A stretch of 64,000 bases of DNA from Actinomycetota bacterium (lineage in GTDB: Bacteria > Actinomycetota > Actinomycetes > Mycobacteriales > Micromonosporaceae), in the NCBI GenBank assembly GCA_005885555.1, contig VAWN01000042.1, positions 31,587 through 95,586 on the forward strand, written 5' to 3'. The notes under the pieces were generated by a model. It did not search any database. It saw only the letters and a list, made by a program, of their open reading frames with translations, and had not been told where the DNA came from. Positions 54,632-63,959 of the stretch are shown here, piece after piece. Within the stretch, counting starts at the first letter, position 1. Every line of letters starts with the position of its first letter. The position numbers and the translations under genes are program-made.

Positions 54632-55467
54632 GCCAGCAGGGCGTGACCCGCCTCGACCGCCGGGTCCGGCGCGCGCCGCCGCGCCAGCGCCCGCGGCACC
54701 CGCACCGCGAACTGGGCCAGCGTCGGCGGGTCCGGCCGGGCGCGCAGCAGCGCCCGGGTCTGTGCGGCGGCGACCCGCACCGGCCGGCGCATCCAGGCGG
54801 TCAACGCGGCGTTGCGGGCGGCCAGCAGCCGCTTGGCCGCGGGGTCCGCGCACGGCGGCGGGTCGTGGTGGGCGGTCACCTCGGCGCAGTAGGCCAGACC
54901 CCAGCCGGCGGCGGCCAGGTCGTAGGCGAGCCGGCCCTCCTCGCCCATGAAGAACACCACCGGGTCGAAGCCGCCGCAGCGCAGGAACGCCTCCCGCCGG
55001 ACCACCGCGGCGCACGCCAGGAACCCCAGCACGGACGGACCGGGCAGGTCGTCGGCGCGGCCGAGCGGCGCGCCGGCCATGAAGGCCGACATCGGGTCGA
55101 GCCGGTCGTCCGGGCCGACGAGCGTGCGCGCGGCGATCAGACCCAACCGGGGGTACCCGTCGAAGAGGCGCGCCGCCGCGGTGAGCGCACCCGGTTCCCA
55201 CCAGGAGTCGTCGTCGGCGAAGGCGACGTAGGGCGTGGCGGCCGCGGCCACCCCGAGGTTGCGCCCGGCGGCGCCGTGGTTGCGCGGCAACGGGAGTACC
55301 CGCGCGTCGGGAAACTCCCGCCGGATCAGCTCGGGGGTGCCGTCGGTGGACGCGTTGTCCACCACGATCAGGTCGGCGCGGTCCGGCAGCCGGCGCAGCC
55401 GGTCCAGCGTACGCACCAGCGTGCCGGCCCGGTCCCGGGTCGCGACCACGACCGTGACGTTCCGCAC
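54574..55467 (-). CDS. Family 2 glycosyltransferase
   Basis: 297 residues from GTG at 55467 with GAGG seven bases upstream. GT-A fold marks are VTVVVATRDRAGTL, LIVVDNASTDGTPELI, RNHGAAGRNLGVAAA, and the metal DxD-like YVAFADDDSWWEPGAL. A later GEEGRLAYDLAAAGWGLAY region places an acceptor-site Glu and suggests a rhamnosyl-like GT2. There is no membrane helix. It probably adds a sugar to a cell-surface polymer or a small molecule. The gene stands alone; the overlap with the ROK gene is convergent. Confidence 0.9.
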   Translation of the reverse strand: MRNVTVVVATRDRAGTLVRTLDRLRRLPDRADLIVVDNASTDGTPELIRREFPDARVLPLPRNHGAAGRNLGVAAAATPYVAFADDDSWWEPGALTAAARLFDGYPRLGLIAARTLVGPDDRLDPMSAFMAGAPLGRADDLPGPSVLGFLACAAVVRREAFLRCGGFDPVVFFMGEEGRLAYDLAAAGWGLAYCAEVTAHHDPPPCADPAAKRLLAARNAALTAWMRRPVRVAAAQTRALLRARPDPPTLAQFAVRVPRALARRRAPDPAVEAGHALLAQACRGGGRRGAASGGWSR

Positions 55468-55540
55468 GATTGCCTCGTCTCCGGGAACCGGCCGCCCGAA
55501 ACCTCGACACCCGGTCCGACCCGGGCCGAGGATGGGTTTC

Positions 55541-57235
55541 ATGACGGCGACCGATGGTACGGCGGCGTTCCGCGCCGCCCGCGACTTCCTGCTGGACACC
55601 GGCGAGGACTACGTGACCGCGTACCGGGACTTCCGGTGGCCGCGGCTGACCACGTTCAACTGGGCGCTGGACTGGTTCGACGTGATCGCCGTGGGCAACG
55701 ACGCGCCGGCGCTGTGGATCGTCGAGCAGGACGGCAGCGAGGAACGGCTGTCGTTCGCGGATCTCGCCCGGCGCTCGAACCAGGTGGCGAACTGGTTGCG
55801 CGCGGCCGGGGTACGCCGCGGCGACCGGCTGATCGTCATGCTGGGCAACCAGAAGGAGCTGTGGGAGACGCTGCTCGCGGTGATGAAGCTCGGCGCGGTG
55901 CTGATCCCGGCGACCCCGCTGCTGGGTCCGGCGGACCTGCGCGACCGGATCGGGCGCGGCCACGCCCGGCACGTGGTCGTCGGGTCGGCCGACACCGCGA
56001 AGTTCGCCGAGGTACCCGGTGACTACACGCGCATCGCCGTCGGCGCACCGGTCTCCGGTTGGCTTTCGTACGCCTCGGCGTACTCGGCTGCGGTCGACTT
56101 CACGCCCGATGCGCCGACGCGGGCGGACGAGACGCTGCTGCTGTACTTCACGTCGGGTACCACGGCTCGGCCGAAGCTGGTCGAGCACACCCACGCGTCG
56201 TACCCGGTCGGCCACCTGTCCACGATGTACTGGATCGGCGTGCGCCCCGGCGACGTGCACCTCAACATCTCCTCGCCCGGTTGGGCCAAGCACGCGTGGA
56301 GCAACGTGTTCGCGCCGTGGAACGCGCAGGCGTGCGTGTTCGTGTACAACTACGCGCGGTTCGACGCGACCGCGCTGCTCGGTGTCATGGACCGCTGCGG
56401 GGTCACCAGCTTCTGCGCGCCGCCGACCGTGTGGCGCATGCTGATCCAGGCCGACCTGACGGCGCTGCGCAACCCGCCACGCGCGGTCGTGGCCGCCGGG
56501 GAACCGCTCAACCCGGAGGTCATCGAGCAGGTCGGAAAGGCTTGGGGCGCAACGGTTCGAGACGGGTTCGGGCAGACCGAGACGACGGTACAGGTGGCCA
56601 ACACGCCGGGGCAGCCGGTCAAGCCGGGCTCGATGGGCCGGGCGGCACCGGGGTACCGTGTCGTGCTCGTCGACCCGCTGACCGGCGACCTCGCCGACGA
56701 GGGCGAGATCTGCCTGGACCTCGCGGAACGGCCGCTGGGTCTCATGGTCGGGTACCACGGCGATCCGGAGATGACCGCGCAGGCGATGGCCGGCGGGTAC
56801 TACCACACCGGCGACATCGGGGCGCGCGACGCCGACGGGTACATCACCTACGTGGGGCGTACCGACGACGTGTTCAAGGCGTCGGACTACCGCATCTCGC
56901 CGTTCGAGCTGGAGAGCGTGCTGATCGAGCACGCCGCCGTCGCCGAGGCGGCGGTGGTGCCGTCGCCCGACCCGCTGCGCCTGGCGGTACCCAAGGCCTA
57001 CGTGGTACTGGCGGCGGGCTGGGAGCCGTCGGCCGCGACGGCCCAGGCGATCTTCGCGCACTGCCGGGAGAACCTGGCGCCGTTCAAGCGGATCCGGCGG
57101 CTGGAGTTCACCGACCTGCCCAAGACGATCTCCGGCAAGATCCGGCGGGTCGAGCTGCGCACCGGCGAGCTGGACAAGAACGCCGACCCGGCGTCCCGCC
57201 CATCCGGCGAGTACCGCGACGAGGACTTCCGCTGA
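55541..57235 (+). CDS. Acyl-CoA synthetase (ACSM/AMP-binding family)
   Basis: 564 residues. ANL superfamily motifs: YFTSGTTARPKLVEHTH (P-loop, about 203-219), the FGQTETT A5 motif, YYHTGDIGARD A7, and GRTDDVFKASDYRISPFELE A8 with catalytic Lys in PKTISGKIRR near the end. The overall layout (FNWALDWFDV, and SSPGWAKHAWSNVFAPW) is that of medium-chain/ACSM or acetyl-CoA-synthetase-like enzymes. It activates a carboxylate to its CoA ester in the cytosol. The ATG at 55541 has GAGG nine bases ahead; an in-frame ATG at 55532 is less likely. Confidence 0.92.
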   Translation: MTATDGTAAFRAARDFLLDTGEDYVTAYRDFRWPRLTTFNWALDWFDVIAVGNDAPALWIVEQDGSEERLSFADLARRSNQVANWLRAAGVRRGDRLIVMLGNQKELWETLLAVMKLGAVLIPATPLLGPADLRDRIGRGHARHVVVGSADTAKFAEVPGDYTRIAVGAPVSGWLSYASAYSAAVDFTPDAPTRADETLLLYFTSGTTARPKLVEHTHASYPVGHLSTMYWIGVRPGDVHLNISSPGWAKHAWSNVFAPWNAQACVFVYNYARFDATALLGVMDRCGVTSFCAPPTVWRMLIQADLTALRNPPRAVVAAGEPLNPEVIEQVGKAWGATVRDGFGQTETTVQVANTPGQPVKPGSMGRAAPGYRVVLVDPLTGDLADEGEICLDLAERPLGLMVGYHGDPEMTAQAMAGGYYHTGDIGARDADGYITYVGRTDDVFKASDYRISPFELESVLIEHAAVAEAAVVPSPDPLRLAVPKAYVVLAAGWEPSAATAQAIFAHCRENLAPFKRIRRLEFTDLPKTISGKIRRVELRTGELDKNADPASRPSGEYRDEDFR

Positions 57236-57303
57236 ACGGTATTGACGTACCTCGAACATTGCGCTGACGCTGCGGTGCGGCCTCGGCCGGCATGCTGCGC
57301 CGC

Positions 57304-58794
57304 ATGACACGTTCTCGACGTTCCCTGCTGTTCAGCGCCGCCGCTGGCGCCGTGCTGCTGGCAGGGCTCACAGGAACCCGCGCGACACTGGCGTCGACGA
57401 CCACCGCCGCGCCGCCGGCCAGACCCAACGTGGTCTTCGTGCTCACCGACGACCTGTCCTGGAACCTGGTGCGCTACATGCCGCAGGTGCGCCAGTTGCA
57501 GAACGACGGGCTGACGTTCAACGACTACACGGTCACCGACTCGCTGTGCTGCCCGTCCCGCTCGTCCATCTTCACCGGGCGCTTCCCGCACGACACCGGC
57601 GTGTTCACCAACGGCGGCTCGGACGGCGGCTTCGGGTACTTCCACGGGCACGGCGAGGAGTCGCAGACCTTCGCGACCGCCTTGCAGGCCAAGGGGTACC
57701 GCACCGCGATGATGGGCAAGTACCTCAACGGGTACCAGCCGGCCGCGACCCTCGGCGGCAGTCGACCATATGTGCCGCCGGGCTGGTCGGAGTGGGACGT
57801 CGCGGGCAACGGGTACCCGGAGTTCAACTACGACCTCAACGAGAACCACACGATCGTGCACCACGGCAGCGCGCCGCAGGACTACCTGACCGACGTGCTC
57901 GCCGGCAAGGGGGTCAGGTTCATCGCGGACTCCGCGGCCGCGAAGTCACCGTTCCTGCTTGAGATCGCCACGTTCGCGCCGCACGCGCCGTATACGCCGG
58001 CACCGCGCGACGCCAACTCGTTCCCGGGGCTGACCGCGCCGCGCGGGCCGGCGTTCGACACGCTGCCGAAGAACGCGCCGCCGTGGCTTGCTTCGCGGAC
58101 GCCGCTGACCGCCGCCGAGAAGGCCGCGATCGACACGGCTTTCCGCAAGCGGGTCCAGGCGGTGCAGGCGGTGGACCGGATGATCGGGCAGTTGCGCGCC
58201 GCGCTCACCAAGGCCGGCATCGCGCGCGACACGCTGGTGGTGTTCAGCTCCGACAACGGGTACCACATGGGCGAGTACCGGCTGAACCCCGGCAAGATGA
58301 CGGCGTTCGACACCGACATCCGGGTACCGCTGGTGGCGGCCGGACCGGGCATCGCGCACGGGGCGACGAGCCGGGCGGCGGTGGAGAACATCGACCTCGC
58401 GCCGACCTACGAGCAGCTCGCCGGCGCACCGGTACCGTCCAATGTGGACGGACACGCGCTGGTACCGTTGCTGGCCGGTGGATCCGGCGCCAACTGGCGG
58501 ACCGGGAGCCTCGTGGAGCACCACGGCCCGGACGTGCAGGCCGACGACCCGGACCTGCCCGCGCCCAACTCCGGCAACCCGCCCAGCTACGAGGCGATCC
58601 GCACGGGCACCTACACCTACGTGGAGTACGTCGACGGCTCGCGGGAGTACTACGACCGCACGACCGACCCGGACGAGCTGGACAACCTCGCCGGCTCGCT
58701 GGGCCCGGCCCGGTTGGCGCAGCTGCACGCCGCGCTGACCGGACTGGTGAACTGCCACGGCGGTACCGCATGCTGGGCGGCCGGGCACGTGTGA
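57304..58794 (+). CDS. Secreted sulfatase (formylglycine-dependent, GlcNAc-6-sulfatase-like)
   Basis: 496 residues. The N-terminus has a Tat-like twin-arginine pattern (SRRSLLFSAAAGAVLLAG). The sulfatase fold begins with PNVVFVLTDDLSWN and contains the modification site CCPSRSSIFTGRFPH, where the first Cys is converted to formylglycine. Further metal and substrate motifs are MMGKYLNGY, FAPHAPYTP and VFSSDNGYHMGEYRL. The NGY and MGKYLNGY patterns resemble N-acetylglucosamine-6-sulfatases. The start may be ATG 57304 or ATG 57292. Its activity would need a formylglycine-generating enzyme, which is not in this window. It could remove sulfate from host or plant glycans. Confidence 0.9.
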   Translation: MTRSRRSLLFSAAAGAVLLAGLTGTRATLASTTTAAPPARPNVVFVLTDDLSWNLVRYMPQVRQLQNDGLTFNDYTVTDSLCCPSRSSIFTGRFPHDTGVFTNGGSDGGFGYFHGHGEESQTFATALQAKGYRTAMMGKYLNGYQPAATLGGSRPYVPPGWSEWDVAGNGYPEFNYDLNENHTIVHHGSAPQDYLTDVLAGKGVRFIADSAAAKSPFLLEIATFAPHAPYTPAPRDANSFPGLTAPRGPAFDTLPKNAPPWLASRTPLTAAEKAAIDTAFRKRVQAVQAVDRMIGQLRAALTKAGIARDTLVVFSSDNGYHMGEYRLNPGKMTAFDTDIRVPLVAAGPGIAHGATSRAAVENIDLAPTYEQLAGAPVPSNVDGHALVPLLAGGSGANWRTGSLVEHHGPDVQADDPDLPAPNSGNPPSYEAIRTGTYTYVEYVDGSREYYDRTTDPDELDNLAGSLGPARLAQLHAALTGLVNCHGGTACWAAGHV

Positions 58795-58811
58795 GCCGGT
58801 AGGGTCGGCCC

Positions 58812-60224
58812 GTGGCACGACACATGACGCCGGAGGAGTTCCGCCGGCACGGGTACGCCCTGGTCGACTGGGTCGCCGACTACTGGTCGGGACTGGCGGA
58901 GCAGCGGGTGACGTCCGCTGCTCCGCCGGGTACCGCGGCCGCCGCGCTGCCGGCCGGGCCGCCCGCCGACGGCGACGGGTTCGCCGGCCTGCTCGACGAC
59001 CTCGACCGGATCGTCGTACCGAACCTCACGCACTGGCAGCATCCGCGGTTCTTCGGGTACTTCCCGGCCAACACGTCCGGCCCGTCCGTGCTCGCCGACC
59101 TGGTCTGCGCGGGCCTGGGCGTGCAGGGCATGCTGTGGTCCACCGGCCCGGCGTGCACCGAGGTGGAGACCGTGGTGCTCGACTGGCTCGCCGATCTGCT
59201 CGACCTGCCGGCCCGGTTCCGTTCCGGCGGCCGGGGCGGTGGTGTCATTCAGGATTCGGCGTCGTCGGCCGCACTGGTCGCCACGCTCGCCGCGCTGTAC
59301 CGGGCCGGTGGCGCGCGGTGGCGCCGTGGTGGGGTGGACGACCGGTACACCGTCTACACGTCGACGCAGGCGCATTCATCGATTGAGAAGGCGGCCCGGG
59401 TGGCCGGGCTCGGCGACGACAGGGTCCGGCTGGTCGAGGTCGACGACACGTTCGCGATGCGGCCGGACGCCTTGCGGGAAGCCATTTGCGCCGACGTGGC
59501 CGCCGGTGCGGTACCGGTGCTCGTGGTCGCCACGGTGGGTACCACGTCGACGACGGCGGTCGACCCGCTCGCACCGATCGGCGAGATCTGCCGGGAGTAC
59601 GGCGCCTGGCTGCACGTCGACGCGGCGTACGCCGGCTCCGCCGCGGTCTGCCCGGAGCTGCGCTGGGTCCACAGTGGACTCGAACACGCCGACTCGTACT
59701 GCTTCGACCCGCACAAGTGGCTGCTGACCGGATTCGACTGCGACGCGTTCTGGGTGGCCGACCGGGCGGAGCTCACCGAGGCGCTCAGCGTGCTGCCGGA
59801 GTTCCTGCGCAACGCCGCCACCGAGTCCGGCGCGGTGATCGACTACCGCGACTGGCACGTGCCGCTGGGCCGCCGGTTCCGCGCGCTGAAGCTGTGGTTC
59901 GTCATGCGCTGGTACGGCGTCGAAGGGCTGCGCGCGCACATCCGCGGTGGCGTGGCGCTCGCCGACCGCTTCGCGGACTGGGTCGAGGCCGACGAGCGCT
60001 TCGAAATCGTTGCGCCGCACCCGTTCTCGCTCGTCTGCTTCCGGTTGCGCGGTCCGGACGAGCCGAACGAGGAACTGCTCCGCAGGGTCAACGCGACCGG
60101 GCAGGCGTACCTGACACACACCCGGGCCGGCGGCCGGTACGTGCTGCGCCTCGCTATCGGCTCGCCGCTGACCCGGGAGAGCGACGTCGCCGCGGTGTGG
60201 GACCTGATCCGCGCGCAGCTATAG
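58812..60224 (+). CDS. PLP-dependent group II decarboxylase (aromatic-L-amino-acid type)
   Basis: 470 residues. PLP-fold landmarks: HPRFFGYFPANTSGPS early, GVIQDSASSAAL, TVGTTSTTAVDPLAPI, LHVDAAYAGSA and the Schiff-base lysine in DPHKWLLTGFDCD. It belongs with aromatic-L-amino-acid/tyrosine decarboxylases and would release CO2 from an aromatic amino acid to give an amine. The start is GTG at 58812 or ATG at 58824. The gene stands alone after the sulfatase. The stop lies within the tandem repeat at 60207-60253. Confidence 0.92.
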   Translation: MARHMTPEEFRRHGYALVDWVADYWSGLAEQRVTSAAPPGTAAAALPAGPPADGDGFAGLLDDLDRIVVPNLTHWQHPRFFGYFPANTSGPSVLADLVCAGLGVQGMLWSTGPACTEVETVVLDWLADLLDLPARFRSGGRGGGVIQDSASSAALVATLAALYRAGGARWRRGGVDDRYTVYTSTQAHSSIEKAARVAGLGDDRVRLVEVDDTFAMRPDALREAICADVAAGAVPVLVVATVGTTSTTAVDPLAPIGEICREYGAWLHVDAAYAGSAAVCPELRWVHSGLEHADSYCFDPHKWLLTGFDCDAFWVADRAELTEALSVLPEFLRNAATESGAVIDYRDWHVPLGRRFRALKLWFVMRWYGVEGLRAHIRGGVALADRFADWVEADERFEIVAPHPFSLVCFRLRGPDEPNEELLRRVNATGQAYLTHTRAGGRYVLRLAIGSPLTRESDVAAVWDLIRAQL

Positions 60225-60253
60225 GCGCCATCCGCGCGCGGCTATAGGTGCCA
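60207..60253. repeat. Tandem 24-base repeat at convergent gene ends
   Basis: ATCCGCGCGCRGCTATAGGY followed by GCCA occurs twice in a row (60207-60230 and 60230-60253; R is A then G, Y is C then T). Each copy contains CTATAG. The first supplies Leu-stop of the decarboxylase and the second supplies Leu-stop of the convergent GNAT gene. Confidence 0.7.
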
Positions 60254-60997
60254 GATGTGCAGCATGTCGCCGATGCCGCGGTACCCGACCCGGGCGTAGA
60301 CCCGCTCGGCGACGTCGCCGCCCGGCGTCAGGAACGCCGTGGTCACCCCCGCCCGGTCCGCGAGCCGGCTCAGCTGCGCGGTGACCGCGGCCGCGATACC
60401 TCGCCGCCGGTACCGTTGCGGCACGGCCAGACCGACCAGCTCGGTCGTGCCGTCGATGACCACGGTCGCCACGCCGGCCCCGGCCGGCACGCCGCGTTCG
60501 GTGTCCCGGGCGAGGACCGCCAGCCCGCCGTCGGCCAGCAGCTTGACCAGACCCTCGATCGCGGCGTCGGTCACCGGCTCGTCCTCGCCGAACGCCGCCC
60601 GCTGCACCGCGACGACTCCGGCGAACTCGGCCCGGCTCTGCGGCACGGACAGTTCGATGCCGTCCGGCACGGGTACCGGTACCGCCTCGGCCGGCCGGCA
60701 GACCATCATCGGCATCCGCGCCTCGACCGTGAAGCCCGCCGCGAGCAGGGCCGGTTCCACCGCGGGCGCGAGGTCCGGCAGGTACTCCAGCCGGGGCGTC
60801 CGGTCCCGGCCGGCGTAGGCGGCGACGAGTGCGGACACGTCCGCCGGCTGCGGCTGCGCGCCGTCGTCGGGGATCGCGTAGTTGACGTACGGGCTGGCCG
60901 AGCCGGGCGCGAACGTGGCCAGGAACGGGCCGATCCGCGCCGTGTCCCGGCCGTACGCGGCCGCCTGCCGGAGATACGCCTCGATATCGGTAAGCAC
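60242..60997 (-). CDS. GNAT-family acetyltransferase
   Basis: 251 residues. The C-terminal half is a GNAT domain with motif A (LVGLAVPQRYRRRGIAAAVTAQL) and an ending VYARVGYRGIGDMLHIWHL. The N-terminal 110 residues (MLTDIEAYLRQAAAYG...) form a family-specific extension. The ATG at 60997 is the first start. It is convergent with the decarboxylase. The acceptor substrate is unknown. Confidence 0.87.
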   Translation of the reverse strand: MLTDIEAYLRQAAAYGRDTARIGPFLATFAPGSASPYVNYAIPDDGAQPQPADVSALVAAYAGRDRTPRLEYLPDLAPAVEPALLAAGFTVEARMPMMVCRPAEAVPVPVPDGIELSVPQSRAEFAGVVAVQRAAFGEDEPVTDAAIEGLVKLLADGGLAVLARDTERGVPAGAGVATVVIDGTTELVGLAVPQRYRRRGIAAAVTAQLSRLADRAGVTTAFLTPGGDVAERVYARVGYRGIGDMLHIWHL

Positions 60998-61043
60998 CCC
61001 GTGAGCCTTTCATGTGGCCGCCGCCACGCGCGCCGGTGTACAG

Positions 61044-62183
61044 ATGGTGGCTGTGACCGTAGTTCGGGGCCAGGCGCGCCGGCGCTGGATCGTGGTCGCC
61101 GCCGTCGCGCTGGGCCTCGCCGCGGTACCCGCGGTGGTCAGCGCGGTACCGGTGCACCCGCCGGCCGGCGACCGCACCGGCCTGGTCGCGAAGATGCGGG
61201 CCTCGACCGGCCAGCCGTACCAGGGCTACGCGGAGAGCGTCGGCGCCGCCGGCCTGCCCGCCCTGCCGCAACTCTCCGACGTCTCCGACCTGCTCGACGG
61301 CGACACCCGGATGCGGGTGTGGTATTCGTCGGCGAGCGCCTGGCGGGTCGACGTGATCGACGTCGGCGCCGAACGCGACACGTACCAGACCGTGACCGGC
61401 GAGGTGACCTGGGACTACGGCCGCAACCAGCTGACCGAGGTCGACGGTACCCTGCCGCTGCGGCTGCCCCGCGGCGCCGACCTCACCCCGCCGGAGCTGG
61501 CCCGGCGGCTGCTGTCGCTGGCCGGCACCGAGGTGACGCTGTCGGCGCTGCCGGCGCAGCGCATCGCCGGGATCGACGCGGCCGGGGTGCGGCTGACCCC
61601 GACCAGCACGCTGACCACGATGGGCCACATCGACCTGTGGGCCGACCCGAAGACCGGGCTGCCGCTGCGCGTGGCGGTCACCGGCCGCGGCGCGTCCCGG
61701 CCGTTCCTGACGACCCGGTTCCTGGACGTCGCGCTGACCGCGCCGGATCCGGGGGTACTCGCGCCGCCGGCGCAGCGCCCGGACATGAGCGTGGTCGGTG
61801 CCGACGGGTCCGACATCCTCGGCGTCCTGCGCCGGATCAACAACGGACCGCTGCCCGATCGCCTGGCCGGCCTGCCCCGCACCGGTACCGACCTCGGGGA
61901 GCTGGGCGGCATCGCCACCTACGGCAGCGGGCTGGCCCGGTTCCTGGTGATGTCGGTATCGCGGCGGACCGGGTACGACGCCGAGCGGCGGGCGCTTCGG
62001 GGCGGCGGCGCCGCGCTGACCTTCCCGGCCGGCGACGGGGTGCTGATCGGCACGCCGCTGCTGAGCCTGCTGGCCATGGATTCGCACCGGGCCGGGCGCA
62101 ACTACCTGCTCGTCGGGCTGGTCGCCCCGTCGCTGCTCAAGCGGGCCGGAGCCGAGCTGTCCACGTACCCGGGGGAGCAATGA
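61044..62183 (+). CDS. Secreted/anchored LolA-MucB-like protein
   Basis: 379 residues. One N-terminal hydrophobic segment (WIVVAAVALGLAAVPAVVSA) is a signal or anchor. The outer part (TGQPYQGYAESVGAAGLPAL, RMRVWYSSASAWRVDVIDVG, TYQTVTGEVTWDYGRNQL) resembles the beta-sheet half-barrel of LolA/RseB proteins, which bind lipid or lipoprotein. The ATG at 61044 is chosen; GTGs at 61047 and 61053 are possible. Its stop overlaps the ABC ATPase start (ATGA), so it works with the exporter, perhaps as an extracytoplasmic lipid or substrate acceptor. Confidence 0.75.
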   Translation: MVAVTVVRGQARRRWIVVAAVALGLAAVPAVVSAVPVHPPAGDRTGLVAKMRASTGQPYQGYAESVGAAGLPALPQLSDVSDLLDGDTRMRVWYSSASAWRVDVIDVGAERDTYQTVTGEVTWDYGRNQLTEVDGTLPLRLPRGADLTPPELARRLLSLAGTEVTLSALPAQRIAGIDAAGVRLTPTSTLTTMGHIDLWADPKTGLPLRVAVTGRGASRPFLTTRFLDVALTAPDPGVLAPPAQRPDMSVVGADGSDILGVLRRINNGPLPDRLAGLPRTGTDLGELGGIATYGSGLARFLVMSVSRRTGYDAERRALRGGGAALTFPAGDGVLIGTPLLSLLAMDSHRAGRNYLLVGLVAPSLLKRAGAELSTYPGEQ

Positions 62184-63082
62184 TCCGGACCGAGTCGGTG
62201 ACGAAGCGCTACGGGCCGATCCTCGCGGTCGACGGGGTGGACCTCGACGTGCGCGAGGGGGACCGGTACGGGCTGCTGGGGCCGAACGGGTCGGGCAAGA
62301 CCACGCTGGTACGGATGCTGCTCGGGCTCGTCTTCGCGACCAGCGGGCGGATCGAGGTGCTGGACCGTCCGGTACCGCGTCGGGTCAAGGAGGTGCTCCC
62401 GCAGGTCGGGGCGCTGGTGGAGGGCCCGGCCGGGTACCCGCATCTGTCCGGGCGGGCGAACCTGAAGCTGTTCGACGCGGCCGGCCCCGGCGGGCCGCGG
62501 CGGACCCGGCGGCGCCGGGTCGACGAGGCGCTGGAGCGGGTTGGCCTGGGCGGCATCGACGCCCGCCCGCTGAAGGCGTACTCGCTGGGCATGCGGCAGC
62601 GGCTGGGCCTGGCCGCGGCGCTGCTGCGCACCCCCCGGCTGCTGATCCTCGACGAGCCGACCAACGGCCTGGACCCGCGCGGCATGCGGGAGATCCGCGA
62701 CCTGCTCGCCGAGCTGAACGCGGCCGGTACCACCGTGTTCCTCTCCAGCCACCTGCTGTTCGAGGTCGAGCAGCTGTGTACCCGGATCGGCATCGTCGAC
62801 CGCGGGCGGCTGGTGCTGCAGGAGGAGCTGGACGCGCTGCGGGCGCCGACCGGCCTGGTGGTCGTGCAGAGCCCGGACGCGGGGCGGGCGGCGGCGCTGC
62901 TGGACGGCCGGGTCGAGCGGCGCGAGGCGGACCGGCTGGTGGTGCGGCACACCGACTCGGCGGCGCTCAACGCGCTGCTGGTGGGGGAGGGGCTGCGGGT
63001 CGCCGAGATCGGGCCGGAGCGCCGGTCGCTGGAACAGATCGTGCTCGACGTGACCACGACCAGCTCGGACCGGGTCGCATGA
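62180..63082 (+). CDS. ABC exporter ATPase
   Basis: 300 residues. Walker A GPNGSGKTT (about 34-42), signature YSLGMRQRLGLAAALL (the LSGG is changed to YSLG, common in CcmA/NatA-type ATPases), Walker B LLILDEPTNGLDP, H-loop SSHL. The C-terminal 70 residues form an accessory domain. The start overlaps the upstream stop and its own stop overlaps the permease start, so the three genes are one translational unit. Probable role is export of a lipid, peptide or drug. Confidence 0.93.
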   Translation: MIRTESVTKRYGPILAVDGVDLDVREGDRYGLLGPNGSGKTTLVRMLLGLVFATSGRIEVLDRPVPRRVKEVLPQVGALVEGPAGYPHLSGRANLKLFDAAGPGGPRRTRRRRVDEALERVGLGGIDARPLKAYSLGMRQRLGLAAALLRTPRLLILDEPTNGLDPRGMREIRDLLAELNAAGTTVFLSSHLLFEVEQLCTRIGIVDRGRLVLQEELDALRAPTGLVVVQSPDAGRAAALLDGRVERREADRLVVRHTDSAALNALLVGEGLRVAEIGPERRSLEQIVLDVTTTSSDRVA

Positions 63083-63909
63083 TTCGCGTGGAGCTGGTCA
63101 AGCTGCTGCGGCGACCGCGCACGTGGATCACCGTGGCGCTGCTGTGCGCGCTGCCGGTACTCGTCGCGGTGTTCCTGTCGGTCACGCATCTGGCGCCGCC
63201 GCCCGGCAAGGGGCCGGCGTTCCTGTCCGCGGTGCTCAACAACGGCTCGCTGTACCCGGCGGCCGGCATGGCCATGGTGATGCCGATCTTCCTGCCGATC
63301 GCGGTCGCGGTGCTGGCCGGTGACGCGATCGCGGGGGAGGCGGCGTCGGGCACGCTGCGGTACCTGCTGGTGCGGCCGGTCGGGCGGACCCGGCTGCTGG
63401 TCGCGAAGCTGATCACGCTGACCGTGTTCGTGCTGCTGGCGATCGCGGCCGTGGTCGGCACCTCGTACCTCGCCGGCACGATGCTGCTCGGCAACGCGCC
63501 ACCGGAGGCGGTCGGCGAGCCGGGCGCGGTCACCTCGCTGTCCGGCGCGCCGTTGACGCCGCTGCAACTGGCGCTGCGGGTACTGGCGACGGTCGGGTTC
63601 GTCACCGTATCCATGCTCGGCGTGGCGGCGATCGCGCTGTTCCTGTCGACGGTCACCGACTCGTCGCTCGGTGCCGGGCTGGGCGCGCTGGCCATCGTGA
63701 TCACCAGCGACATCCTGGTGACGCTGGACGCGGCCGCGTCGGTGCAGCCGTACCTGCCGACCCGGTACTGGCTGGCCTGGGTCGACTTCTTCCGCGACCC
63801 GGTGTTCTGGCGGGACATCGAGCGCGGACTGCTGCTGCAGGCGGTCTACGTCGGGGTACTGCTGCTGGCCTCCTGGGCCAACTTCATGACCCGCGACATC
63901 AAGACCTGA
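63079..63909 (+). CDS. ABC-2-type exporter permease
   Basis: 276 residues with six hydrophobic helices. The N-terminus (MIRVELVKLLRRPRTWITVALL) and the GEAASGTLRYLLVRPVGRTRLLVAKL motif after helix 2 are typical of ABC-2 membrane proteins. It forms the transmembrane part of the exporter with the preceding ATPase. No terminator hairpin is obvious after the stop; the remaining 91 bases hold only the GATCTTGGAC-type repeat. Confidence 0.92.
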   Translation: MIRVELVKLLRRPRTWITVALLCALPVLVAVFLSVTHLAPPPGKGPAFLSAVLNNGSLYPAAGMAMVMPIFLPIAVAVLAGDAIAGEAASGTLRYLLVRPVGRTRLLVAKLITLTVFVLLAIAAVVGTSYLAGTMLLGNAPPEAVGEPGAVTSLSGAPLTPLQLALRVLATVGFVTVSMLGVAAIALFLSTVTDSSLGAGLGALAIVITSDILVTLDAAASVQPYLPTRYWLAWVDFFRDPVFWRDIERGLLLQAVYVGVLLLASWANFMTRDIKT

Positions 63910-63938
63910 GCGCGCCGCGGGCGCGTGAGGGCCTCGCC

Positions 63939-63959
63939 GATCTTGGACTTGTGGTGCCC
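63939..63959. repeat. Copy of the GATCTTGGAC repeat family
   Basis: GATCTTGGAC followed by TTGTGGTGCCC resembles the left arm and loop of the inverted repeat at 49847-49896. The right arm, if any, lies beyond the window. It is noncoding, 30 bases after the ABC permease stop. Confidence 0.5.
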
